NCBI GenBank assembly: GCA_013396655.1
Contig: WBMV01006429.1
Coordinates: 1,174,739-1,238,738 of the forward strand
Source: Campylorhamphus procurvoides
Taxonomy: Eukaryota > Chordata > Aves > Passeriformes > Dendrocolaptidae
DNA length: 64,000 nucleotides
Direction: 5' to 3'
Each line of letters starts with the position of its first letter. The stretch's first letter is position 1. Below, piece after piece: positions 39,301-53,032 of the stretch. Under the pieces are notes generated by a model, which made no database searches, had not been told where the DNA came from, and saw nothing but the letters and a program-made list of their open reading frames with translations. The translations under genes were made by a program, and so were the position numbers.

Positions 39301-41300
39301 TTTTTTTCCCCCTCTTAATTCTTTTATTGCTGTGGGAGGTCTTGCTGGGATGTTCCTGATTTGGAGCTTGGTGCTTTGCGTCATTTCCCTTCTAAAGCAG
39401 ACTTGCCCTCTCTGTTGTGGTAAGCACTGAGACATTGTTGTAACTCACATTTGTTTAGGTTTGTGGATTTTTTTTGGATGGTAACTACTTCCACATCCCC
39501 TTTCTGTAGCAGCTGTTTTTCTGTAAGTTGCATCTGTGGCATGTTTTCGAGGCCAGGAGATAACAGATTTGTTGCTGCATGTAGACATAATGTATGTTGT
39601 CAAGGCTCTTAGGCAGTGAAAATCTGCATCGCCTCAGAATGCACCAGGGTTTATTTGTTTTCTCCGTTCAAACATCCCTCAGTGAGCACTTGCTGGCTGG
39701 AGTTTGGCATAAGTTCTGTGGCAGGATCAAGGGGGCTGACAGCTCAGGAGCTCACTGAGTCAGTTCAGGGTATTGGTGGGGGCAGCTTTACTTCTACAGC
39801 TGTGGATTTTTAATGCAATAAAGTACCAGATTGTAACAGGACACTATTTGGTTTCTTGTAACACTGAGAATGTTCAGCCTTAGCTAATCTGTCCGGGTCA
39901 AACGCAGCACAGGGTTTGGATGTGGCAAAGCCAGAGGACAACCAGCCACGTTCAGACCTCAGAGCAGAAGTGCCTTCCCCCTCATCTCTGGAGAAGAGTG
40001 ACCTTCAGCCCTGCCACCTGGGCAGTCCCTGCTGGCCATTGGGCACATGAGTTTGTACATCAGAGCAGAACACAAGAGCACACACGAGGAATCCCTGGGT
40101 TGTATCTGCAGAGAGAGAGTTCTTTGGGCTTTGTGGAGCTGGCACACAAGGTGACTTGTATAGAGGATGGCCAAAGTGACTGACACACTTGAGAGAGACA
40201 AAAGATATTCCCACGTAACTTCTACCAGGCTGGCAAAACTGTGCTGAGCTCTGCAAGTCCCACAGTGACCCCAACATGGTTCCTGGGGCTTGGATCTGAA
40301 TCTCTCCCATCTCTTTGGCACAGGGCAGCTCTGACCAGTGGTGGACAGCTCACATTCCTTCCACCCCCAAAGGCTCCTCAGACATGGGCAGAGCCTCCTG
40401 CTGCTTCTTTTACTATTCTGAAGTATGAGCATTCATCTTTTCCATTGCAGCATTCCTCTTTGCTCAGCTGGCACCAAACCCCCCAGCTTGGCAGTTCATG
40501 AGAGAGGGGAGAGAAGGGTGACCAGAAAGTAAGGAGAGAGGCAGAAATTATGGATTTTAGGGGAGGGTCTCCTCCATCTGATCTACAGTTTCATTTACCC
40601 TGTTAAGACTCACAAGTCTTGATATATGTCATAAATCAAAAGGAAAACTAAAAGGAAAAATACAGATGTTTTTTTGTTTTGCTTACCCCAATCCCAAAGA
40701 ATGAGGGATTTTCTTACATTTAACAGCTGAAGCATTTTCATTTTGCTTCAAGCCTTATTTCCTGATATTTTCTCTGTCTTCTGGTGGATGCCCATATCTA
40801 TCTCCTTCAAATCTCTAATCACTGCAGTTCATACATGGGATAACCATTGTAGCACCTGAGTGTGCCTGAGGTCTCATTCCACATTCAGATGCAGAAAAAC
40901 ATGATGAGACCATACTGCAGGTTATCAAAGGTAACACTGGTTATACTAACAGAATCTTCCTTGATATCTCGTTTCCTAAAGAACAGGAATGTGGTAGATC
41001 TCACCAACCAAGACTTCAGTCAAGGTATCACCAGGAAAATCAAAGAAACTGGAGGAAATGGCTATTAATAAGAAACTGTTGATAAAATAATTCCCCCAGC
41101 AAAAGAGAAAACACCAATTTTGCATGGAAAAGGAATATACCAAATCATCAGCAGAAAGAGGAGCTATTGACTGCCCAGGTCACATGGGGAGTTCCTCAAA
41201 GACAGATTGTGAGAAGTGACATCCTCAGTCTACATTGAGTGAGAATGGACACTGATTTCTATAAATACATGGAAAGATAAAGCCTGTGAGGGAGAAGAGC
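30301..41300. other. Intergenic DNA, no gene seen
   Basis: Mixed AT-rich and moderate-GC sequence. The longest frames, such as the 165-codon one at 37,443-37,940 on the minus strand, resemble no family and overlap other frames. No clear transposon or RNA gene was recognised. Confidence 0.55.
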
Positions 41301-44300
41301 TATTTCAGAGCAATTTTGGCAGGGGAGCAGATGGGGTTACCCAACCACAGACCAGTTCAGGCACCATTTGATCAGTGCTGTTCTGGAAGAGCCTCCAACA
41401 GGCAAACCCTCCAACTGACTGCCCCACATATTGTGGCATTACCAAGGAGGGGGCTGAGCTGAGGGGTGAATTATTTATTCCCAGATTTATGCCACTGTAA
41501 CCCCCTGCAGTATGTGCCACACAGGTGCCAGCTGCTCTTTAGCCCTACAGGTGGCACACCCTGAGCCCCAGTGGGTGATGCTCCAGCTCCTCTCCCAGTG
41601 CCCTGTTCTGTGCACCAGCCTCTGGGAATGGCCACTGAATCCACGCTCCACCTTTCCAGAGGTGTCAAATTCCAGCCTCTGGAAACCTCAGAGGGAAACT
41701 TCTCTCTCAAAGATGGCAATACTGAGCTCAGCAATGCCAAAGGGGTAGAAATGCTTGCGTGCTGCTGGCACTCTGGAGGCAGAGGAGGGCTGGCATGGTC
41801 TCCAGGGCAAACCTGGGGTCTCGAGGGTCCTTCATGAGGATGAGCACAATGCAACCCACCATCCACCCTTTCTGCCTTCTTCCTCTCTTCGCTCTCCACC
41901 TTTCTTTCTGCTGTGTTTTGACCCGAGGGAATGAGGAGGCAGACAGCACAGGGATGATGCCTAGTGAGGAGATAGACGTGGCACTCTGGAAAGGCTGCTT
42001 TCCACCTCCTTTGTGAGTGGTGTAGAAGGTGAAAGGAATCTGCACATCCTTCCCAGGCAGTGGAGCTACAGCCAGCACTCTCCTGGGCTGGTTTTTTGAG
42101 GGCACAGCATGCCTGGGATGGTGGCTGCTGTCTGAAAGGGCAGGAGGAGGGAGATCTCCTGCACAAGGGTCACACTTTGACCCTCAGAACAGAAGAATGT
42201 GAAGCCAACTTGTGAGGATTAGAGATGCTGGGATTTGATTTCTTCTGAGTTTTCTCCACGCTTTAAAAATCCCACAAGCACGGAGGAAAAAAAAAAATGC
42301 GCCCATGCAGCCTGAAGTTGTTCTGGCTTCCAGCTCAGCCCAGGATGACTGTGGCACAATGGATTCCAGATGCTGAGTTTCCGGCTCACACACACTCACA
42401 ATTCCTCAGCTCCACAGCTCAGACAGAATCCCAGCCTACTGCAGGCAGCAGACACTGGCAGCATGAGAAGCAGAGACATTACAGTCTCCCAAACTCATTC
42501 CCCCCAGCCCTGACTAGTGCACAGGCTAGTGAATATTTGGGGTATTTTTAGGTGTTCCTTAGCAGGATGACGTCCCCTGCCTGTGGTAACAGCAGAGGAG
42601 CCACATTGCACCAGGAGCACCAGGTCACAGGGTTTGGGGCAACGTCATTTCTAGCCCTGTGGGATTGCAACAGCATCAGGATGAGGATGAGGGTCAGGAT
42701 GAGGCCTCCAGAGGTGTAGCACAGTAGTAGAAGTGACTGGTTAACCTGTTGGTGGTTGTAGGCAGAAAATTAATGGTCTGATTCCAATTATAAATATTCC
42801 AGGGAGGGCTAATGATGATTAATCTGTTGTTACTGAGTTAGTCTTTTATGACTTGTTATTTATTGCTCCTCTGACCATGCTCACTCGTGACACCTGTTCC
42901 TTTTGGAAATATCTATCACCTATTAAATCTTTGTAAGTAATTTAGGAGGGTAACCGTCATGTATAAATAATACTTATGCCACTTTTTCATATGATGAATG
43001 ACACTGGAGATCAGTTGGCAATGAATAACCCGAATTTACAGGATCCAAACCACCAGATATGTTTTACATCGTGCATTTTGTAAGGCTGCTGCCCAGTATC
43101 AGTAGCAAGAAGCAATTAAACCACAGCTTCTCTTTGGTGGGATGAGGGAGAGCATCTCCACTCCTCCTGTGCAACCCAAATTTGCTGCAGACAATAGACT
43201 CCAGGAATACCCACAGGCAAAGGCCCTTGCTGAGACTCAGCACGAGGTCAGAGGAAAGCTAATTTTATTAAGAATTTTTACTATGAAGATATAAACTCGC
43301 AATAAAATGTTAGCAACTGCTTTGGGCTAGGATTTTCCAGAAACTTAAGGGGCAATAGGTCCCCAAATCCCACCAAACTGGTGCCCTGCTCTACAGGCTT
43401 CTCTGAGCAGCCTTCACTCTGACTCATTACCCATACCACTGCCACTATTTCTTCATAAGCTTTTGTTTAAGTTATTGTGCTCTTAATTTCCTGTTTCACA
43501 ATCCTTTAGTGATGCCAGCGAAATATATTAATTCAGATTTCTGGATTTGCATCTGAACATTCAAAGGATTAAAAATGAATCACAGCTTCTCATCGGCTCA
43601 GGGTGATCAAAGGTTCAGTGTACACATTTCAGATCAATATTTCTCCTGACTGCGATTTGTCAAAGATCAAGTGAAAAGAAATAAACCAAACCCCAAAAAA
43701 CAGGCAACTGGGTCTTTACCACTGGGGTAAACCCAAATCTAGCAGGTGAACCTCCCTGAATGACAGTGCAGATCTTCTGGCTCATGTTCAGGTTGACCCT
43801 AAGTTAGGAAAAGCATGGACAGAAGTCAGGCTGTACTCATGGTGAGCAATGCACTCCCTGACTCAGGGGCTCTCTGGAACCCTCATTATTTCATCATACA
43901 CTAATCCTCTTTTTATATTATTATTTTTTTTTGTTCAAGAAACCATTTCTCCCAATAGACGGATTAAAGCAGGTTAAGTGGGCGTAAAACTGGACATGAA
44001 TAAAAGATCTGTCAGCAGAAGTGTCAGGTTTGTAGGGAAGGTTTGGAAACAGTCCCATGTGAGGATTTGCTTCTGACTTGACTGTGCCTCCAGAGCCTCT
44101 GTTATGCAAGATTTCTCTACAGTGTGCCCAGAAGTGTGAAGGGAAAAAAAATAACCCAATAGCTGTGGAGCATCTGGACTGCCAGGAACATCTAATTGCA
44201 GAATAATTCAAGTGCCTCCAATGAGCCCCACAGAGCAAAGGTGACTTGCCCAGAGCACCCAGAGGGCTCGTGGCCAAACTGGAGCGAGGATCCCAACCTC

Positions 44301-46365
44301 CTAAACCCCAAGTGGCTGAGCATATCTCCAGCTAACAGATTTTTGTGGACAAGCTGGATTTATCTAGAGTTCCTCAAGCAGATTTTTGCCCCTGATATGT
44401 GCCTAGTCCTCCCTCACCAGTTTAGAAATGGAGTCTGGCCCTTCCAGTTTCATTTCCATCGCAGATTAGCAAACATCTTAGTAAGGAGTCTGGTGTCAAG
44501 ATGTTTGTTGGAGTTGGTGGTTTGGTCAGATAGGAATAAGGGAAGTTAATACTCTCGGGGGATCTGTGGGCAGTCCTAATTCTTCCTTCTGACCATGTGT
44601 CTGGCCAGGCAAATCCACAAACATGCAAGTTGGGAACAACTGCAGCCAACTGAATTTTTCTAATTATTTTTCTGTGCACAAGATCTAGTGTTTCTGCAGC
44701 TCAGATTCCATTCCAAGTGTGTTCCAGTTGATGGAAAGACTCCTGTTGGCTGCAGCAGGCTCTGGGTCAGGGCCCTGGGACAAGAGGCAGAGCCGTGGCT
44801 CCTTTTGCTTTAGAAATTCCACCCGTGAGCACAACACTTGTTGGAGGAGTCCCATTCCCTCAACATGAACCAGCTCTCGGTCCTCTGGTCTCTTGTTCCA
44901 ACCGTGGCTTCAGCAAGAGACATTTTGGGTACATAAATAATCACCCTTTGGAGTCTGGAGGCAGCACTTTCCCTGCCAGCCATCCCCTGCCCCTTCCCTC
45001 GTGTCTAGCACTGATCTACAGGCCTTTTGTGAGTCTCAGGTGTGAAAAACAGGACAGGTCCAAGGCCTGAATGGAAACTGGAAAACAAACCAAGCTAAAT
45101 AAAATGCCCAAGCCAGGCATTTTGTGCATATGTAGCCACATGGGCCGCTATCCAGAAAGTCTGGAGCCTCTCCTACACTCTGGACAATGACCATTTTTCC
45201 TGAGGATGAGAGTCATGTGGGTCATTTCCCAAGAACGGGGATCAAACCCAGGAGAACTACTTGTTTTCCAACCTGTTCAATATTTGTAACTTCTGTTTTC
45301 TTAGTTATGGTACATGTCTTTTTCTCCATTTTAGGACATACCCTGGAAGGTGTTGACTGTTGAGTCCTGAAGTGGGAAATGAGCTAGTCTTTTTTTAAAT
45401 TTAATTTAATTTTAGATTTTCATTTATTTTAGCTACTGCAGTTTGATAAAGCCAGCATTGCTGAAAGCTATGCACAAGTGCAAGAAAGATAGTTAATATC
45501 CATCCAGATTTTACTATGCACTATAAACAGTCTCAGCCATTCCAGGTGAATCATCTGTGCTGTAACCAGCTGCCCTTTGCAGGGGCAAAGGATGGGAGGG
45601 AGGGACTGAGGGAGGGAGGGGGAAATGGGGACCATAATCCTGCCAGAGGATGGGGGAACACATCCTGCACCAGGGGATGCTTGAAGTCCTCCTGCCCACC
45701 TTGGGAAACTGGTGGCTGTGTTATTGCCAACTCCTAATTTATGGTGCTTGGACACTGAAGTGAACAGAAGGGAAAAGCTGAATCCAGCAAAGTTAATGGC
45801 AAAACTTCCAGTGCCTGCACTGAATTTCTTACAAATTTCACTGCATTTCATGCAGATTTCTCTTCCACAGCTTCCATGCTTGTTAGAAGTCAAGTGTGCT
45901 GCTCATTTTGGTGGATATTTAAATTGATACAATTTTTTACATTTATAGTATTAATAAAGCTAAAGCCTATAAAAAGAAGGCATTTGGGGGAAAAAACACC
46001 TCCTGAAAATTTAGTTAACACAGGACAGATGTTTCTTCTCCTACTGACAGTCAGCAGTTCCAAATCATGGAATTTGCTCCCTTTTCAATTAAAAAGGCCA
46101 GCGTTCACTGAAAGGTGAATAACAATAGATGTTTGGCAAAGGCTCTTGGAGTGTATTTTGAAAGAGGTCTGGTTTATTTCCAAACTCAAAGCTGCTCATA
46201 AGTCTAAATCTCTAAACTGACTCCGCTGCTTTCGTAATTGAACACGATATATCTCCTTATCTTCTCACTTTAGAAATCACTCAGCAGTGAACACTCCATT
46301 GTGCAACTCCTTCTGCTCCCGGATGGGTGACCATGGGTGACACGGGCTGGTTTGGGTCGGGAGGA
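41301..46365. other. Intergenic DNA, no gene supported
   Basis: It contains the longest open frame in the window (41,471-42,166, minus strand), judged non-coding. An AT-rich patch at 42,720-43,080 with several TAAT-type motifs could be a conserved element. A 22-bp CR1-like scrap near 43,780 is too short to call. Confidence 0.5.
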
Positions 46366-46407
46366 AAGGAGAGGAGAGGAGAGGAGAGGAGAGGAGAGGA
46401 GAGGAGA
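46366..46407. repeat. (AGGAG)n microsatellite
   Basis: About eight tandem copies of the pentamer, purine-only on the plus strand. Translation gives a spurious Glu/Arg repeat in one frame. Confidence 0.95.
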
Positions 46408-49400
46408 CTCCCCAGCCTGTGTGAAGAGGCTTAGCCATTTACAACCAAAGCAGAACCCGTCCCTTGACACTGAGGATGGGGGCCATAGGATTTGCCAAAG
46501 GGAGAGGCACTTGGCTGGGGACCGAGAGTCTGAATTACTGGTTGGACAAAGGGGAGAGATCCAGGGCTGATGGGCCTCCCATCAAGTTTTCCTGGAGAGG
46601 AAAAAGTCTTTCTAGAAATCCTGCCCTGACCTTTCCCTGTGCCTGCCCAGAGCTCACCAGGCCATAAAGGATTTTCCTTGGCACCCAAGATTGGATCATG
46701 CTAGTTATTGCTTGGGTTTTGCAGACTTAGGGTTGGCTAGAAAACAGAATTACATTTAATAAAAAACAATGGAGGCTTCAATATTTATTTTCTTTGAGCT
46801 TAGAAGTGAAATTGAAACTGTCCAAGAAAATTAGCTCCCCCCAACTCACCCTCATAAATCTTCCAGCCAACTTGAGCCGAGGGGGTTTATTTGCTCACTG
46901 GGTTTTTTGTGGTTTGATTCTTTTCTTTTAGCAAAAAGCATAATTGAAATTTCCCAGTCTTTTTTTTTCTATTATGGAATTAGATGGGGAAAAGAGGCCG
47001 AATGGATGTTTTCAGACTTTTAAAACCACCTCTAAAGAAGAATTTGGGGATCTGGAAGTTACCACATTTCCTTGGTGAGGGTCAGCTTTCACCCCAGCCG
47101 GAACCAGCTGTGGCTGCAGTCAGAGACAACAGATTGTGACAGAAAAGCCTGTGACAGATGGCCCACATATATATATACATAATATATATATTTATAATGT
47201 ATGTATATATATATAGTGTGTGTGTATCTGTATACATACCAACCCATACATTCACCCACCTTTGCAAAATGCTTTGTGAGCCTCAGATGAATGTGGATTT
47301 TTTAAGAGCAAAATATTAATAGTGCTTCATTGTGGCAGAAAAGCAGCTTTCCATCTCAAGAGCTTTATTAGCTAATGGGGAACCAAAATAATCCAACTGC
47401 TTGCTAGAAATGCAGGAATTAATTGCACTCACTTTTGTAGAATTCCTAGGAAAAAATATTTAGGTATTTTAGCAGCATTTAAATCAATGGACTGCCAACT
47501 GCAAACAGCTGAGCTCCAGAGAGGGCTCACAGTGGGAACCAGCCCAGGGCTCACTGCTAACGTGGCTTTTATTCAGTGCTTTTTTCCAGGTATGGCTGTC
47601 ATCCAAGGAGATGATAAACTCCAACACCTTATAATTATTTCAGCAAAACCAACTTGGAACAATGCATTTGAAATTAAAGGGTACCCAAACGACAGAAAGT
47701 GTGGTGAACGTACTTTCAATGCCTCTTTCTATTGTTCTTCAAGGACAGAACTCTCTTCTCTACAATTTATATGAAGTGAGAGAAAATGTGACAACTCCCC
47801 AAACTGCTGGATGCCCTGTGTGTCAGCAGTCACTTTGGCTGGGATGTGCAGAACGGGCTCTGAACCCTTCTTCCCTCAGGCTTATCACTGGAGCAGGGCA
47901 AGCTCTCCAAAAATATTCTCTTCACACTTCAGTCCTCAAGCACATCAGAGGACCTCTCACCAGATGTGCAGTGCTCCAGCAACAGCAGTCCATCAAATGC
48001 ATTCAAGAATGCAAAAAAATGGTAAAAAAAGCCCAGGATGAGATGCTGGGCTGGGAGTCAGGAGGCTTTAGTGCTGCTCCAGCACAGCCAAGTGGGGCAG
48101 GCAAGTTCTCCCCACTGCCCCAAGCTCCCCTTCCACTCTTTGCTCCATCAGTTTAGGGCATGAAGCCTTTGGGAAAGCAGCGTGTGTGTGAGGCCAAAGG
48201 CAGCAACACCCTCACATGGGGCTTTCAGGCAGCAGGGAAATGTCAACGAGAATAAATTGGCTTAGACAGCAACACTCCTCTCCTCCTCATAGCCACCGGC
48301 TGTGTAGCAAACGCAACCCAAAACCTCTGCAACACCTTCCCAGACCCAAAATCTCCCGTGAGCCTCGTGGGAGATGGCTTAGGCAGAGGGCTCTGCAGCT
48401 GTACCAGCAAGGTCAATGATTTCTGACATTTGTTCAAATAAAGGCTCAAATTCATTTGACTGCTGTGGTCTCTTATGACTCCCTGAAACTGTGTGTGGAC
48501 TCTGTGTGTGTGCCCATGAAACATGATGGTAAAAAGTGACACGTGTGATTTGGGCAGGGGGCTGTTTAGCACAAGGATTCTTCCTTGAGGGGCTGCTGTA
48601 CTGCAGCCTGTGGGGGGCAAGAGATCGAGCCTGAAGAATTTGAGAGATACTTCAATTCATTTCTGCAAGAGGAAAGGAATTAGGATATGAAATGAAAGTT
48701 GAAGACAGGATTAGGGTGGATGGAACTAAAGGGTAGGCACGTTGAGTCAAGTGCCTTATTCCTAAAGTCTTCTACAATATTTTTAAAACAAAGTTAATGA
48801 AAAGTTTTCCAGCCATAATTCTCTTCAGATCTATATTTGTTTCTCCCATGAGCTGTGGTGTGCCCCATGGTGGACCTCATTATTTATGAGAAATGTGAAG
48901 GCAAAGGGGTACATGTTCACTAAAAGCACTAAACCTCAGACCTTTACAGGACTTTTCTTGTAGAGGAACCTTAGAACATCTGTTTGTTTTATCACATCCA
49001 ATTGCCATGGAGATGTGAACACCCTGTGTTATTCACAGGAAGATGACATAGCTATTCTTCTGCAAAACAGAAATTGCTTTTTAAGTATTTCCAATCATAA
49101 ATCAGGAAAACACCCAAAAATCCACGTTCCACCCATGGCCCAAAATACCACACCCTATTCTGTCAATTTAAAATAAATGAGTGTGAGACCCTTCAGCTTG
49201 ATTTGGGCATGTCCTGACTTCAGAGCTCTTCCTCAGGGTGCTGAAGGGGCTTTTCTGGGCAGCCTGGCTGGAGCAGCAATGCTCACTCTGGCAGCAAACC
49301 CTTCCCTCCTGGATTTCAGATATTGACTGCTTGTGGGGAATATGCCAGAGCGACCCACCGGACCGTGACTCTTCTAGGACAACCTGTCTGCGAGACAATG

Positions 49401-52400
49401 AATGTGTTTCAGGGAAGAAGAGCATTAGGGCTGCTCTGCAAGCAGAAAGCTGCTAATGGAACAAAATACGTGCAGTGATGTGAGCCAGTCTCCAGGCTCT
49501 GCCCTGCTTTAAATCAAGCCTGTCACAGACTGATTATTTTAGCCATAATGTCATGTTATATACCAGAGGTCCTCGGATTTTAGCCCTGAAGTGCGGCCAG
49601 TGAACAACTCCAGTGCAGACTTGCCTGTGCACTGCTGTCCTGTGGTTTCCCTTTCCTTTTCCTTCTACCTTCCATCAACCCCTCTCTGCATTTTCCCTCT
49701 GCCCTGCTGGCAGGAACTTTAGTTCCTTTGACACTTTTGTGGGCATCCAACGCCAATGAGATGTTAACCACTGCTGACAAATGTGCTCTGCCTTGTCTCC
49801 TGCACTTCCACTTACAAGAGCAAGAGAGGTCAAAGAAGGAAAATAGAGACACCATCAGCAAGCAACGGATAAACCCTCGGCTCATGAACTATAGGCTTTG
49901 TCCTTCTGGCAATACAGCTCCTTCAAAATACACGGGAAATTGGCTAGAGAGTGCAAGCTCCCCTGCAGGAACCTCATTTCTCTGGTTTCCTTTCATACCC
50001 CACTCTCCATGACCTCAGTGGGAGTTATGCCCTACTTGCATCACCTCAATAAGTGGATGTCCCACCTTTATTTAAAAGCAACAAACCCGAGCATCACTCG
50101 GTATGTCATTGAGGTTTGAGATGATGCTGACTGAGGAACCCCCAGCAGTGTCTGCACACCCCCCCCCAGCATCCCAGGGAACACCAACACACTGCTTTGA
50201 AGTGGCTTTGTGAGCGTTAGAGGGGGATGTATCGCTCCTGGGTCCCTGATCTATTTGGATAATTAGAACTCAGCTGTATTGGGAATTAATTCAGCGCCTC
50301 CGGCACTTGCAACATTACAAGGACAATTCCAGGCACAAGGTTTTCCTTTGTAAAACGTAGCTTTAGTCCCATAATCCCAGCCTGATATTTCACCCTCCAG
50401 CTATTTCCCGCATTTTTTTAATCATTAAAGTAGTCTTTCAATTAACTTGTCTTATGGATCAGATACCACCTGCAGATGGAAATACAAACATGAAAAAAGG
50501 AAGGTTGCTCAAAGGCTAGGGAAAAATCCCCCACTTTGTCACTTGTTTAAATCCTCCCAGCTTGATAGAAAGTGGAGGGTGTTGCTGGTGGCTCTCGATG
50601 AGGTGAGGCTGAGCCTTCTGCACAAATTCCATCAGCACTGGCACTGCTGGCTTCTATGGTACTATAGGACAAAAAAGGGATCATCCTATAAATGAGTGAC
50701 TTGTTTAATGGGAGAACACTACAAGCATGTATATAATTTTTGGAGCAGAGACAGTGCAGGGCAGGAGTAGGTACAAGAGGATGGGGACAGAAGAGGGAGG
50801 TGTTGGTTTACAAAAGCCCTGGCAAATTGGTTCACATGTGCATGAATCAGACCACCTCTAAATGTAAGAACCCAAGGAAAGACTGTTGGTTGGAAATAGG
50901 TATTTATCCCCAAATCATCTTCCTTTCAAATGAAGAACTTAGGAATTACTATGAAATGAAAAAATGCTTGTAAGAGGGTCATAAAATCCAGTTTGTCTGC
51001 AAAGGCAGCTGAGATAACAGAGTTGCTTCTCCTTCCCCTTTCTTACAAAAAACTGAATGACTGTGGAAAATCCAGGGATCTGTGTAAGCTCCACTTTGTT
51101 GCTGACACAGCTGAGCTGGACTGTTTAAAGAGCATAATGTCCTCTGTGGGGAAGCTCTGCAGTGCCTCAATGTGAGATGGGCCAAACCAGAGGGTTCTTG
51201 GAAACGGGACTCCAGTATCTCCAGGACCCTGCACAAAATACCTCACAAGGAACCATGCCAGGGCTCTTCACCAAAGGCACAGCCACCTGGTTTATAGAAG
51301 GCAAGCAGTGAAAATAGTTTTATATCATTTCCATTTAAATTGCTTGTTCTCTACTGCCTTGCATAGATGGGTGTCCAGGATGCTTGGAAGGGAGGAGCAG
51401 TCCCTCGGAGTTCCAGTAATTCCCTCAGGGAATGGTGCCAAAGACAGCACATTACAGCCCCCTTTCCAATATTGTTAAGTGCACAAGGACCATCTCTAAC
51501 AGAGTCATCTCTGTTCCAATCAATTGAGATGATGCCATAAGGGCAGCTATCGATTAGAGGGAAGAAACAGATCTAAGTGAGCAAAGGCAGAGCAGAGATG
51601 ACTTTGAGCTGGCATTCAGAGCAGGTCCTTGTGCACACTGGGGCTCTGCCACTCCTGGGAGCCCCCAGCCCTCCTCCTGTTCTCTGGGTGCAGTTACACC
51701 TACGGAAGCTCACACATCTTTATCCCACAGCTGGTAGCTGGACTAAAGCATCTGAACAGATACAGAAAACTCCTGATGAATTCTGTGGTTTGGGTTACAC
51801 AGCAGGCAAAAATGACAATTGCTTATTTCCCTGCAACGTTTTCAAAACTACTTTCTATATATTACTAAGCTCTGTATGAGGCAACTGATCAGTTCTGAGT
51901 GAGAAGGGCTGGAATTTGTGTGTTCAGCTGTTCCTTGTAATACAGGAAGGAAAACATCTGCATCAATTCAGTCATCTCCACGAACAACAGTGTAGATCAC
52001 ACACTGCAGAGCAGGCAGAACTTGTATTAAAAATGTGAGGATTAGGATATACACAACTTTTTTTTATGTTTTAAGGCATTAAAAATATGAAGCAATCCTT
52101 TTAATCATTAATCTTTCAAAACAAAACACCATGAACAAACAAAAGCAAGTCTTTAACATCTGCCCATACAGTGACCAGTTAGAGCTAAACCCAGAAATGC
52201 TTGGTTTTTTACAACTTGGGTATATGGAACATCACTTTTCCTGTGCACAGCAGTTGAAAAACAAAAGTCTTTTAGGAACAAGCTAAAGGGCCCTCAAAAT
52301 ACAGCCCTGCAGTTCTCCTGCCAAATGAGAATGATTTTACACCATATAATACAGAGTAATACACCCAACACACCCTGTGACGCACCAAGTAACTCTGCGT

Positions 52401-52984
52401 CACTAACAAAGTTACTGGAAGAGACACTAAAAGGAGTAATTTTGTTTAAAAGTACACTCTTTCCCCCTGAATTATCTGGGCCTTTTTTATCTGGCCTGAA
52501 GAGGTAGTCTGATAAGACTCATTTGAATTCAGTCAGTCCAGCACGAAGGAAAAGTTTCTTTTTTAGAAGTGCTTGTATGTTTCCATTACCTTGTTTTTTT
52601 CTTTCCTAGAGACCTTTATAACCATAGCAGAGCACTCCAACACCTCATTTTAAATACACCACCAGTTTCAACGAGACCAATGAAATTACCCACATTCATT
52701 GCATAAGCACTGAAATGCTTTGTAGGGCCATGATGAGCCCATACAAAATATGAACCGGGTCCTTTGATCTGAACCTACACATCCCCATGCTTGGAGAAAG
52801 CAGGATTGAGGCTGCAGTCTGGTTTGCAGTGATAACCTACAGAACCCATCAAATTAAGAAGGGTATTTTTGCAGCTTGGCTTTGTTAGTGCTGGGGTCTG
52901 GAGCAGATCTCCCCTCTGCATTCCTGCATGCTGATCACCTCCGCTCCCCCTGGAGCCTGGGCTGCTCCTCCTTCCCTTCCAGCT
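46408..52984. other. Intergenic DNA with simple repeats, no gene seen
   Basis: Apart from the TA/TG repeat at 47,166-47,240, no repeat or gene is recognised. A patch at 50,215-50,460 combines homeobox-like ATAATTAG and GAATTAATTC with moderately CpG-containing sequence and looks regulatory rather than coding. Confidence 0.5.
47166..47240. repeat. TA/TG-rich simple repeat
   Basis: Alternating ATATAT, TGTATG and GTGTGT blocks form an imperfect palindromic dinucleotide repeat. Nothing coding is present. Confidence 0.9.
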
Positions 52985-53032
52985 CTCCCATGGTGATGAG
53001 CCAGAAGGTTCACTCCCATGGTGATGAGCCAG
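52985..53032. repeat. Two-copy 20-bp direct repeat
   Basis: CTCCCATGGTGATGAGCCAG occurs at 52,985-53,004 and again at 53,013-53,032, a 28-bp period, without mismatches in the 20 bases. Confidence 0.9.

Noticed and set aside
41471..42166. 231-codon open frame on the minus strand, the longest in the window
   Set aside because: Low-complexity Pro/Ser/Cys/Trp-rich composition in moderately GC-rich DNA. Competing open frames on both strands, no domain and no splice partners.
43778..43806. CR1-like string CTGGCTCATGTTCAGGTTGACC
   Set aside because: Only about 22 bp with mismatches and no flanking CR1 sequence; chance similarity cannot be excluded.
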